Assembly (NCBI GenBank): GCA_021800645.1
Contig: JAJYYT010000138.1
Location: 1 to 6,004, forward strand
DNA length: 6,004 nucleotides
Direction of reading: 5' to 3'
DNA from: Actinomycetes bacterium
GTDB taxonomy: Bacteria; Actinomycetota; Acidimicrobiia; Acidimicrobiales; RAAP-2
This document shows positions 1 to 6,004 of this stretch, piece by piece; position 1 is the stretch's first letter; every line of letters starts with the position of its first letter. A program made the translations under genes and the position numbers. A model generated the notes under the pieces. It was not told where the DNA came from and did not search any database. It saw nothing but the letters and a program-made list of their open reading frames with translations.

Positions 1-815
1 CGCCAGCCCCCCAAGCGCCGCCGCCGCCAGCTCCCCCGCCGGCCGGCATGCCGGTCCCCGCGGCTCCTACGCAGAGCGCCGCCACCGCCGTCTTCCGCCC
101 CTCGGCGGACCGGTTGGTGCCGTTCTCGAACATGCGGCGTCGGACCGCAGAGCACATGGTCCGTTCGAAGGCCACCTCGCCGCACGCCTACATCGCGTAC
201 GAAGCGGACTTCGAGAACGTCGACCGCGTGCGCAAGGTGTGGCGTGACCGCTTCAAGAGCGAGGAGGGGTTCTCGCTCACGTACCTCCCCTTCATCGCGC
301 GAGCGACCGTCGACGCGCTCCGAGAGTTCCCCAATCTGAACGCGTCGGTCGTCGAGGACTCTCTGGTCGTGCACCAGCAGGTGAATCTCGGGATCGCGGT
401 CGACCTCAACCACGAGGGGCTCATCGTCCCCGTCATCCACCACGCAGAGGAGATCACGCTTCGCGGGATCGCGCGGCGGGTCAGGGACCTCGCCGACCGC
501 GCCCGCAACAGGCAGCTGACCGCCGACGACATCGCCGGGGGCACGTTCTCCGTCACCAACGACGGGCCGTTCGGCACGTACTTCACCGTGCCGATCATCA
601 ACCAGCCGCAGGTCGCGATCCTGGCGACCGACGGCGTCCGCCGCCGCCCCGTCGTCGTCGAGCTCGCCGACGGCAGCGAGTCCATCGCCATCCACTCCGT
701 CGGGATGATCGGGCTCAGCTGGGACCACCGTGCGGTGGACGGCGCGTACGTGTCGTCCTTCCTTCGCCGGGTCGCGCAGGCCCTCTCCACGCGCGACTGG
801 GCTTCCGAGCTGTAG
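1..815 (+). CDS. 2-oxoacid dehydrogenase E2 component (dihydrolipoamide acyltransferase), 5'-partial
   Basis: This is the catalytic end of the E2 core of a pyruvate, 2-oxoglutarate or branched-chain 2-oxoacid dehydrogenase complex, which moves the acyl group from lipoyl-lysine to CoA. The frame is open from base 3 with no start of its own. The first ~35 visible residues are a Pro/Ala-rich flexible linker, so the ATG at 48 is internal and the lipoyl and E1/E3-binding domains lie upstream of the window. The acyltransferase domain follows (from about base 100). It has the family stretch GTFSVTNDGPFGT and then PIINQPQVAIL (about 540-620), and the C-terminal active-site motif DHRAVDG with catalytic His at 726-728 and Asp four residues later. 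The domain looks intact to its stop. Two bases separate it from the lipB-lipA gene, so the two are probably co-transcribed and translationally coupled. Substrate class cannot be decided from this part; an actinobacterial SucB/DlaT-type E2 is likely from the lip gene neighbours. Confidence 0.95.
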   Translation, partial: PAPQAPPPPAPPPAGMPVPAAPTQSAATAVFRPSADRLVPFSNMRRRTAEHMVRSKATSPHAYIAYEADFENVDRVRKVWRDRFKSEEGFSLTYLPFIARATVDALREFPNLNASVVEDSLVVHQQVNLGIAVDLNHEGLIVPVIHHAEEITLRGIARRVRDLADRARNRQLTADDIAGGTFSVTNDGPFGTYFTVPIINQPQVAILATDGVRRRPVVVELADGSESIAIHSVGMIGLSWDHRAVDGAYVSSFLRRVAQALSTRDWASEL

Positions 816-817
816 CC

Positions 818-2569
818 GTGCTACGCATTCGCCGCCTCGGGCAAGTCAGCTACGCCGAGGCGTTCGATCTCCAGCATGCGCTCGCGCAGCGAGGAGGCGA
901 CGACTACTTGCTGCTGGTGGAGCACCCCCACGTCTACACGCTCGGCGTGCGCGCCGACCCCGCACACGTCCTTCGCGATCCGGCGTCAGTCGGGGCGACG
1001 CTCTTTCGGACCGACCGGGGCGGCGACGTGACCTATCACGGGCCGGGCCAGCTCGTCGCCTACCCGATCGTGACGCTCGAGGACCATCCCGGCGCGGGCC
1101 CGCTCCACGTGCACCGCATCGAACAGCTGGTCATCGACGCGCTCGGCTTACTGGGGGTCGAGGCGTCACGGCACGAGGGCTACCCCGGGGTCTGGGTGGG
1201 CGTCGACGGCCCGTCGCCCCGCAAGGTGGCCGCCATCGGGGTACGGACCATGCGGGTGGACGGCGGGCGGCGCCGGACCCTCCACGGCGTCGCACTCAAC
1301 GTGGACTGCGACCTCGAGATGTTCGGCCACATCGTGCCGTGCGGCATCGCGGACTACGCGGTGACCTCTCTGCGCGCGGAGGGGAACGACGCGTCGATGG
1401 ACGAGGTCGTCGAGGCGGTTGCCTCGCGAGCGGCAGCGGTGTGGGGGACCGACGGCGTCGATCGCCGCGACGTCGACCTGCCGCGAAGGAAACGGCATCC
1501 GGGCGGGAACGCCGACGTCGCCGAGGAGCGGCCTCTGCTGCGCCGGCTTCGGGACGCCGGCACCGACCCCGACGCCGGGATCCCGTTCCGGGCGCGCAAG
1601 CCGGAGTGGCTCCGCGCCCCGGCACGCATGGGGGAGGGGTACGTCTCCCTCGGTCGGACGATCCACGATCTGCGGCTGGTCACTGTCTGCGAGGAGGCAG
1701 GCTGCCCCAACATCTTCGAGTGCTGGGCCGACGGGACGGCCACCTTCATGGTCAACGGCTCGCGCTGCACGCGCGCTTGCGGCTTCTGCCTCGTCGACAC
1801 GCGCCGTCCGCTGCCCCTCGACCCGACCGAGCCAGACCGTGTCGCCGAAGCGGTCGCGCGGATGCGGCTGTCGCACGCAGTCATCACGTGTGTCGCTCGC
1901 GACGACCTCGACGACGGCGGTGCAGGAGCGATCGCGGCCACGGTCCGGGCGGTCCGGCGGCGCAACCCCGAAACGGGAATCGAGGTCCTGGTCTCCGACT
2001 TCAAGGGGGACGCGTCCTCTCTCGAGCTCGTCCTCGACGCGCGCCCCGACGTGCTGAACCACAACGTGGAGACCGTGGTCCGGCTCCAGCGCGCGGTGCG
2101 GCCGTCTGCTGGGTACGCGAGGAGCCTCGCGGTGCTCGCCCGAGCTGCCGACGCCGGGCTCGTAGTGAAGTCGGGGCTCATGGTCGGCCTAGGGGAGTCC
2201 GAGGAGGAGGTCGTCTCCACGCTTGCCGACATGGCGTCCGTCGGCGTGTCGATCGCGACGATCGGGCAGTACCTGCGGCCGAGCGCGGACCACCTGCCGG
2301 TCGCCCGGTGGTGGAGCCCAGCGGAGCTCGAGGCGCTAGCCACCGCCGGACGCGAGCTCGGCCTCTTGCATGTCGAGGCCTCGCCGCTCACGCGGTCGAG
2401 CTACCACGCGAAGCAGGCCGCCGACGCCGCCTCCTCGCCAGCCGACGCCAGCGAAGACGGCGGCACGGCTCACGCCGCGACGGGGTCAGCCCCGCTGCGC
2501 GTAGTGCTGCGTCCAGGTGTTCCCGTCCCAGTACCGAAGCGTGTCGGGGGTGCCGCTCGGGTCGGGTAG
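818..2569 (+). CDS. LipB-LipA fusion: octanoyltransferase plus lipoyl synthase
   Basis: One 583-residue frame encodes both steps of endogenous lipoate assembly. Residues 1-212 are LipB, which moves octanoate from acyl carrier protein to a lipoyl-domain lysine: RGGDVTYHGPGQLVAYP (68-83), catalytic Lys136 in RKVAAIG, catalytic Cys175 in PCGIADYAVTSL. Residues ~213-255 are a charged linker. Residues ~256-535 are LipA, the radical-SAM enzyme inserting sulfur at C6 and C8: auxiliary-cluster cysteines 291, 296, 302 (CX4CX5C), radical-SAM cysteines 317, 321, 324 (CX3CX2C), VARDDLDDGG, LNHNVETV, GQYLRPSADHLPV, and RSSYHA (526-531) whose Ser is the expected cluster ligand. Separate LipB and LipA are usually ~215-230 and ~310-320 residues, so both are full length; a low-complexity tail of ~46 residues is extra. 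The start is GTG, 2 bases after the E2 stop, with only a weak GAG upstream (807-809), which suggests coupling. There is a TTA Leu codon at 1148-1150, rare in such GC-rich coding. A sequencing error joining two genes is possible, but no frame change is visible. Confidence 0.93.
   Translation: MLRIRRLGQVSYAEAFDLQHALAQRGGDDYLLLVEHPHVYTLGVRADPAHVLRDPASVGATLFRTDRGGDVTYHGPGQLVAYPIVTLEDHPGAGPLHVHRIEQLVIDALGLLGVEASRHEGYPGVWVGVDGPSPRKVAAIGVRTMRVDGGRRRTLHGVALNVDCDLEMFGHIVPCGIADYAVTSLRAEGNDASMDEVVEAVASRAAAVWGTDGVDRRDVDLPRRKRHPGGNADVAEERPLLRRLRDAGTDPDAGIPFRARKPEWLRAPARMGEGYVSLGRTIHDLRLVTVCEEAGCPNIFECWADGTATFMVNGSRCTRACGFCLVDTRRPLPLDPTEPDRVAEAVARMRLSHAVITCVARDDLDDGGAGAIAATVRAVRRRNPETGIEVLVSDFKGDASSLELVLDARPDVLNHNVETVVRLQRAVRPSAGYARSLAVLARAADAGLVVKSGLMVGLGESEEEVVSTLADMASVGVSIATIGQYLRPSADHLPVARWWSPAELEALATAGRELGLLHVEASPLTRSSYHAKQAADAASSPADASEDGGTAHAATGSAPLRVVLRPGVPVPVPKRVGGAARVG
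1454..1582 (+). other. Interdomain linker joining LipB to LipA
   Basis: Residues ~213-255 of the fusion lie between the end of the LipB fold and the RKPEWLRAPARMG segment that starts LipA proteins. The stretch is rich in Arg, Asp, Pro and Gly and has no recognised domain. In this frame there is no ATG, GTG or TTG between the GTG at 1439 (inside the last LipB helix) and the ATG at 1628 (already past the conserved KPEWLR start of LipA). A separately translated LipA would therefore need one of two poorly placed starts. Confidence 0.7.
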
Positions 2570-3172
2570 CCATCCGGCGGGCGTGCCCACCGGGGGCAGG
2601 AGCGCCTGGTGCGCCATGGTGGCGGTCGGCGCTGCCTGCGCCGTCGCGACGCCCGTCTGAGCGGGGGCTTCGCCCGTGGCCCACGCAGCGGGAGCCGGCC
2701 ACGCCGATCCGTTCGCGGCCACCGGCGCCCCCGCGCCGGGAATCCCCGCCACGTCCGCTCCTTGCGCTGTCGTCGCTGCAGATCCGGAGGGAACCGGAGA
2801 CCCGGCGGGCGCCGGTTGCGAGGCGGCGGCCAGGTGCGCTGGCGCTTGCGGGAATTGCTGCTGGGACAGCTGCTGGGCAAGCGGCACCTGCGGGGCCGCC
2901 TGGGGCTGCGGGGCTGCCTGGGGCTGCGGGGCTGCCGGCACCTGGGCAGCCGTCGCGGCGGCGAACGCACCGAAGGGGTCGGGGCGGCCAGCCGGCTGCT
3001 GCTGCAGGTCGGCATAGTAATTCGGGGCTTCGGGCTCGGTCTTCGACGCTTCCTTCTTGCGCCTGCGGCTCATCAGGACGATGGCCACGAGCAGCACGAT
3101 GATGACAGCTGCGACCACCGCCTCGATGACGACAAGATTCCGGTTGACGGCCGCCAAGATCGTGGTGTCCAT
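2486..3172 (-). CDS. Membrane-anchored DUF2510 protein
   Basis: A 228-residue protein of unknown function. It begins with a short N-terminus, then one hydrophobic segment (residues ~13-34, NLVVIEAVVAAVIIVLLVAIVLM) followed directly by SRRRKK. This is the pattern of a single-pass anchor with the rest of the chain in the cytoplasm. Residues ~50-195 are a low-complexity Ala/Pro/Gln-rich region, including a perfect QPQAAP tandem repeat and a Gln-rich patch (LAQQLSQQQ), likely disordered. The last ~30 residues are a DUF2510 domain (PAGWLPDPSGTPDTLRYWDGNTWTQHY), a Trp-rich motif common in actinobacterial membrane proteins; its role is not established. The ATG at 3172 is chosen over an in-frame GTG at 3196 because a strong purine-rich ribosome-binding site lies just before the ATG and would be translated if the GTG were used. 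The gene is co-directional with metH 81 bp upstream. Its last 84 bp overlap the lipB-lipA gene on the other strand. Confidence 0.85.
   Translation of the reverse strand: MDTTILAAVNRNLVVIEAVVAAVIIVLLVAIVLMSRRRKKEASKTEPEAPNYYADLQQQPAGRPDPFGAFAAATAAQVPAAPQPQAAPQPQAAPQVPLAQQLSQQQFPQAPAHLAAASQPAPAGSPVPSGSAATTAQGADVAGIPGAGAPVAANGSAWPAPAAWATGEAPAQTGVATAQAAPTATMAHQALLPPVGTPAGWLPDPSGTPDTLRYWDGNTWTQHYAQRG
2888..2935 (-). repeat. 18-bp tandem repeat encoding QPQAAP
   Basis: Two perfect 18-bp copies (2900-2917 and 2918-2935 on the plus strand) plus a partial copy with one mismatch at 2888-2899. Read on the minus strand they encode repeated Gln-Pro-Gln-Ala-Ala-Pro in the linker of the DUF2510 protein. 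The unit length is a multiple of three, so changes in copy number would keep the frame. Confidence 0.85.
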
Positions 3173-3176
3173 GTCA

Positions 3177-3190
3177 CCCTCCCCTCCCCC
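3177..3190 (-). promoter_or_regulatory. Ribosome-binding site of the DUF2510 gene
   Basis: On the minus strand an all-purine run GGGGGAGGGGAGGG ends 4 bases before the ATG at 3172. It contains two overlapping matches to the Shine-Dalgarno core GGAGG, at about 10 and 5 bases from the start. It decides the start codon: the upstream in-frame GTG at 3196 would lie 5' of this site and has no comparable site of its own. Confidence 0.75.
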
Positions 3191-3194
3191 GCAC

Positions 3195-3224
3195 ACGGTA
3201 GTGCTCCTTCGCCCGGGGGGTCAA
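3195..3224 (-). promoter_or_regulatory. Candidate promoter for the DUF2510 gene
   Basis: On the minus strand TTGACC (3224-3219) resembles a -35 box and TACCGT (3200-3195) fits the actinobacterial -10 pattern TAnnnT, with an 18-bp spacer. Transcription would begin near 3188, leaving a short leader of about 15 bases that overlaps the start of the ribosome-binding site. If real, the GTG at 3196 lies within the -10 box and cannot be the start from this promoter. The evidence is pattern only; read-through from metH is an alternative. Confidence 0.35.
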
Positions 3225-3253
3225 CGAATTCCCACTTCAACCGGAAGGACCGG

Positions 3254-6004
3254 TCAGGCGACGAAGTACTTGGCCTTCGGGTGGTGGCAGACGATGGCGT
3301 CGGTGGTCTGCTCTGGGACCAGCTGGAAGCCGTCGCTCACCGACACGCCGACTCGGTCGCCACCGAGCAGCTCCACGACCTTGGCATTGTCCTCCAGGTC
3401 CGGGCAGGCGGGGTAGCCCCAGCTGTAGCGGCCTCCGCGGTACTGCTGGCGGAACAGACCGGTGAGCGTGGGGCCGTCCTGGTCGGCGAAGCCCAGCTCC
3501 TCTCGGATGCGGCGGTGCCAGTACTCCGCGAGCGCCTCGGTCATCTCCACCCCGAGCCCGTGGAGGAACAGGTAGTCCTGGTAGCGGTTCTCCGCGAAGA
3601 GGCGCGACGTCTCCTCGGACACCTTCGGGCCCATGGTGACGAGCATGAAGGTGGCGAAGTCCTCCTCGCCGGTGCTCGCCGGGCGGAAGAAGTCGGCGAT
3701 GCAGAGCCACGGCGGCTTGTCCTGGCGGGGGAACGTGAAGCGCATCCATTCGGCGCTGCGCGTCTCGTCCTTGTAGATCACGAGGTCGTTGCCCTCGGAC
3801 GCCGCGGCGAAGTGGCCGTAGGCGACCTGTGGCACGAGGACGTCGGCCTGCTTGGCCTTGTCGAGCTCTTGACGGAGCACTGCCTTGACCCTGGCCTTGA
3901 AGGCCGCGTCATCCTCCCCTGCGGCAGGGCGGAAGCCCCACTGGTTGCGGAAGAGCGCGGTCAGATTGAGGTATCCCGCGACCTCGTCGATGGGGATCCC
4001 GCGGGCCGTCCTCGTGCCGACGAAGGGCGGTCGGAAGAGCTCGTTGTCCAGCTCGACTTCCGGTGAGCGCGCCGGCCGGCCGTCACGTGGCTCGGCGTCG
4101 GAGTCACGCGCGCCGGCCGGCCGGAAGCGGGACGGCACGTTGCGCTGCGAGACCTCACGCCCGAAGAGCGGGTCTTCTCGGCCGCTTCGCCGGAGCTCCG
4201 TCAGGCGGTCCATCGTGCGGAGCCCCTCGAAGGCGTCGCGCCCGTAGAAGACGCGGCCGTCGTAGACCTGGCGCAGGTCGCGCTCCACGTAGGTGCGGGT
4301 GAGCGCGGCCCCGCCGAGCAGCACCGGGAGGTCGGCGAGCCCGCGACGGTTGAGCTCCTCGAGGTTGTCGCGCATGACCAACGTGGACTTCACGAGCAAT
4401 CCGCTCATTCCGAGGGCGTCGGCCCCGTGCTCTTGCACGGCTGCCACCATCTCGCCGATGCCGACCTTGATCCCGAGGTTCACCACCTCGTAGCCGTTGT
4501 TGGTGAAGATGATGTCGACGAGGTTCTTCCCGATGTCGTGGACGTCGCCCTTCACGGTCGCGAGCACGACCCTTCCCTTCCCGCCCTGGTCGGCCCGCTC
4601 CATGTGCGGCTCGAGGTAGGCGACGGCGGCCTTCATCGTCTCGGCGGACTGCAGGACGAAGGGAAGCTGCATCTCTCCGGACGCGAAGAGGTCGCCGACG
4701 GTCCTCATGCCCGCGAGGAGGAATTCGTTCACGATCTCGAGCGCTTCGTGGCCCGAGCCGAGGGCCTCGTCGAGATCGGCTTCGAGACCTTGACGGCGGC
4801 CGTCGACGATGCGCTGCTCGAGGCGGCGCTCGACCGGCCAGTCGGCGTGGCCGTCGTCAGTCACGTGCGATGCGGCGACGCCTTCGAAGAGCGCGAGCAG
4901 CTCCTGCAGCGGGTCATACCCCTCGCGGCGCCGGTCGTGGACGAGGTCGAGGCACACCTCCCGCGCGCGCTCGTCGATTCGCGACAAAGGAAGGATCTTG
5001 GCGGCGTGGACGATCGCCGCATCCAGTCCCGCCTCGACGCACTCGTGCAGGAACACCGAGTTCAGCACCTGCCGCGCGGCCGGGTTCAGGCCGAACGAGA
5101 CGTTCGAGAGGCCGATCAGCGTGTGGACGCCGGGGAGCTCGGCTTTGATCGCCATGATCCCCTCGATCGTCTCGACGCCATCGCGCCGGCTCTCCTCCAT
5201 CCCCGTCGACAGGGGCAGCGCGAGCGGGTCGAAGATGAGATCGGAGGGTTCGAGCCCGTAGCGCTCCACTGCGATGTCGTGAATGGCCCGAGCGGCTCGG
5301 AGCTTCCACTCGGCGGTCCGCGCCTGTCCCTCCTCGTCGATGCAGGTGCAGACCACCGCGGCGCCGTACTCCCGTGCGAGCCGCAGGAACCGGTCGAGCC
5401 GCGTCCCGTCGCCGTCACCCTCTTCGAGGTTGACCGAGTTGAGGATCGGACGGCCTCCGAGCCACTCCAGGGCAGCCTCGGCGACCGGTGCCTCGGTCGA
5501 GTCGATCATGAGCGGCACGGTCGACTGCGTGGCGAGCCGGCTCGCCACCTCCTTCATGTCGGAGACGCCGTCGGCGCCGGTGTAGTCCACGCAGACGTCG
5601 ATGACGTGCGCCCCCTCGGCGATCTGGTCTCTGGCCATCCCGACGCACGTCTCCCAGTCGCCGGCGAGCATCGCCTCACGGAAGCGCCTGGACCCGTTGG
5701 CGTTCGTCCGTTCCCCCACCACGAGGAACGACGTCTCCTGGGAAAGGGCCACCGAGCCGTAGATCGAGGCGGCGGCGGGCTCGTGCACCGGGCGGCGCGC
5801 CGCCGGCGAGGTCCCCTCGAGCGCGCTCACGACGGCCCGAAGGTGGTCTGGCGTCGTCCCGCAGCAACCGCCGACCGCGCTCACCCCGTACTCGGACACG
5901 AAGCGGTGGAGGTGGTCGGCGAGCTCGTCGGGACTGAGGTCGTAGTGCATCTTGCCCTCGACCACCGACGGCAGTCCTGCGTTCGGGAGGACCGAGACCG
6001 GCAC
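3254..6004 (-). CDS. metH: Cobalamin-dependent methionine synthase, 5'-partial
   Basis: This enzyme methylates homocysteine with 5-methyltetrahydrofolate through methylcobalamin. The 916 visible residues open inside the homocysteine module, and the zinc-ligand pair Cys47-Cys48 (GGCCGTTP) is present. By comparison with E. coli MetH about 260 residues, including the first zinc Cys, lie outside the window, giving a full length near 1180, normal for the family; the GTG at 6004 is an internal Val. Next come the folate-binding barrel (~93-370; VGERTNANGS, LMIDST, NSVNLEEGDG), the B12 cap (~390-475), and the B12 Rossmann domain (~477-605). The last has GDVHDIGKN (Asp487, lower-ligand His489, Gly492) and Ser540 in MSGLLVKS, completing the Asp-His-Ser triad. 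After a charged linker (~615-655) the reactivation domain (~656-916) carries RGGRYSWGYPACP (856-868), the AdoMet-binding loop. All modules seem intact, so the enzyme should need reductive reactivation with AdoMet. Any cobalamin riboswitch would be upstream, outside the window. Confidence 0.97.
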   Translation of the reverse strand: MPVSVLPNAGLPSVVEGKMHYDLSPDELADHLHRFVSEYGVSAVGGCCGTTPDHLRAVVSALEGTSPAARRPVHEPAAASIYGSVALSQETSFLVVGERTNANGSRRFREAMLAGDWETCVGMARDQIAEGAHVIDVCVDYTGADGVSDMKEVASRLATQSTVPLMIDSTEAPVAEAALEWLGGRPILNSVNLEEGDGDGTRLDRFLRLAREYGAAVVCTCIDEEGQARTAEWKLRAARAIHDIAVERYGLEPSDLIFDPLALPLSTGMEESRRDGVETIEGIMAIKAELPGVHTLIGLSNVSFGLNPAARQVLNSVFLHECVEAGLDAAIVHAAKILPLSRIDERAREVCLDLVHDRRREGYDPLQELLALFEGVAASHVTDDGHADWPVERRLEQRIVDGRRQGLEADLDEALGSGHEALEIVNEFLLAGMRTVGDLFASGEMQLPFVLQSAETMKAAVAYLEPHMERADQGGKGRVVLATVKGDVHDIGKNLVDIIFTNNGYEVVNLGIKVGIGEMVAAVQEHGADALGMSGLLVKSTLVMRDNLEELNRRGLADLPVLLGGAALTRTYVERDLRQVYDGRVFYGRDAFEGLRTMDRLTELRRSGREDPLFGREVSQRNVPSRFRPAGARDSDAEPRDGRPARSPEVELDNELFRPPFVGTRTARGIPIDEVAGYLNLTALFRNQWGFRPAAGEDDAAFKARVKAVLRQELDKAKQADVLVPQVAYGHFAAASEGNDLVIYKDETRSAEWMRFTFPRQDKPPWLCIADFFRPASTGEEDFATFMLVTMGPKVSEETSRLFAENRYQDYLFLHGLGVEMTEALAEYWHRRIREELGFADQDGPTLTGLFRQQYRGGRYSWGYPACPDLEDNAKVVELLGGDRVGVSVSDGFQLVPEQTTDAIVCHHPKAKYFVA
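4067..4123. repeat. Pair of 16-bp GC-only palindromic direct repeats inside metH
   Basis: The 16-mer GCGCGCCGGCCGGCCG occurs at 4067-4082 and again at 4108-4123. Its core GCCGGCCGGC is self-complementary, so the two copies can also pair with each other around a ~30-base loop. It falls in the linker between the B12 domain and the reactivation domain (residues ~627-646), where it encodes Arg/Pro/Ala/Gly residues in two forms (RPAGAR and GRPARS). Confidence 0.8.

Noticed and set aside
48..50. ATG as the start of the E2 gene
   Set aside because: The frame is open upstream to the window edge with the same Pro/Ala linker composition. A protein starting here would lack the lipoyl and subunit-binding domains.
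1354..2391. A 345-codon open frame on the minus strand
   Set aside because: It is entirely antisense to the conserved LipB/LipA coding region and has no recognisable motif.
730..3102. A 790-codon open frame on the plus strand
   Set aside because: It overlaps the E2 and LipB-LipA genes in another frame. Its translation is dominated by Arg, Ala, Pro and Gly with no recognisable domain, which is what a shifted frame of GC-rich coding gives.
3194..3196. GTG as the start of the DUF2510 gene
   Set aside because: It would make the obvious ribosome-binding site coding (Cys-Gly-Gly-Gly-Glu-Gly-Asp) and overlaps the candidate -10 box. The ATG at 3172 is better placed.
3240..3254. Small inverted repeat ACCGG-AAGGA-CCGGT as a metH terminator
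   Set aside because: The stem is only 5 bp, it touches the metH stop codon, and no T-run follows on the minus strand. A terminator is not supported.
2609..4066. A 485-codon open frame on the plus strand
   Set aside because: It runs antisense to the DUF2510 gene and the end of metH, both clearly real. It crosses their intergenic gap, and its composition is typical of an antisense shadow.
6002..6004. GTG at the window edge as the start of metH
   Set aside because: The residues here align within the homocysteine-binding module just before the zinc cysteine pair. The true start must lie several hundred bases beyond the window.

Overview
The window is GC-rich and densely coding. The C-terminal DUF2510 domain in the third gene, the order E2 acyltransferase - lipB - lipA (also seen around dlaT/lipB/lipA in mycobacteria), and heavy G/C at wobble positions point to an actinobacterium. 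A non-mycobacterial, non-streptomycete lineage such as the Acidimicrobiia is plausible, but that is inference. No mobile element, CRISPR array, tRNA or rRNA was seen.

Layout. Plus strand: the catalytic end of a 2-oxoacid dehydrogenase E2 acyltransferase (1-815, 5' end outside the window) is followed after 2 bases by one uninterrupted reading frame (818-2569) that contains a complete LipB octanoyltransferase and then a complete LipA lipoyl synthase. Minus strand, converging on it: a cobalamin-dependent methionine synthase, metH (3254-6004, N-terminus outside the window), then an 81-bp gap, then a small membrane-anchored DUF2510 protein (2486-3172). The 3' end of the DUF2510 gene overlaps the 3' end of the lipB-lipA gene by 84 bp on opposite strands.

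How the genes fit together. E2 proteins carry lipoyl domains that need lipoate. LipB attaches octanoate to those domains and LipA inserts the two sulfurs, so the plus-strand pair is a lipoylated enzyme next to its own cofactor-making machinery. MetH makes methionine, the precursor of the S-adenosylmethionine that LipA consumes, but this link is metabolic and the genes are on opposite strands. The most notable feature is the LipB-LipA fusion: both enzymes keep all their recognisable catalytic and cluster-binding residues, and the join has no stop codon and no good separate start for lipA.
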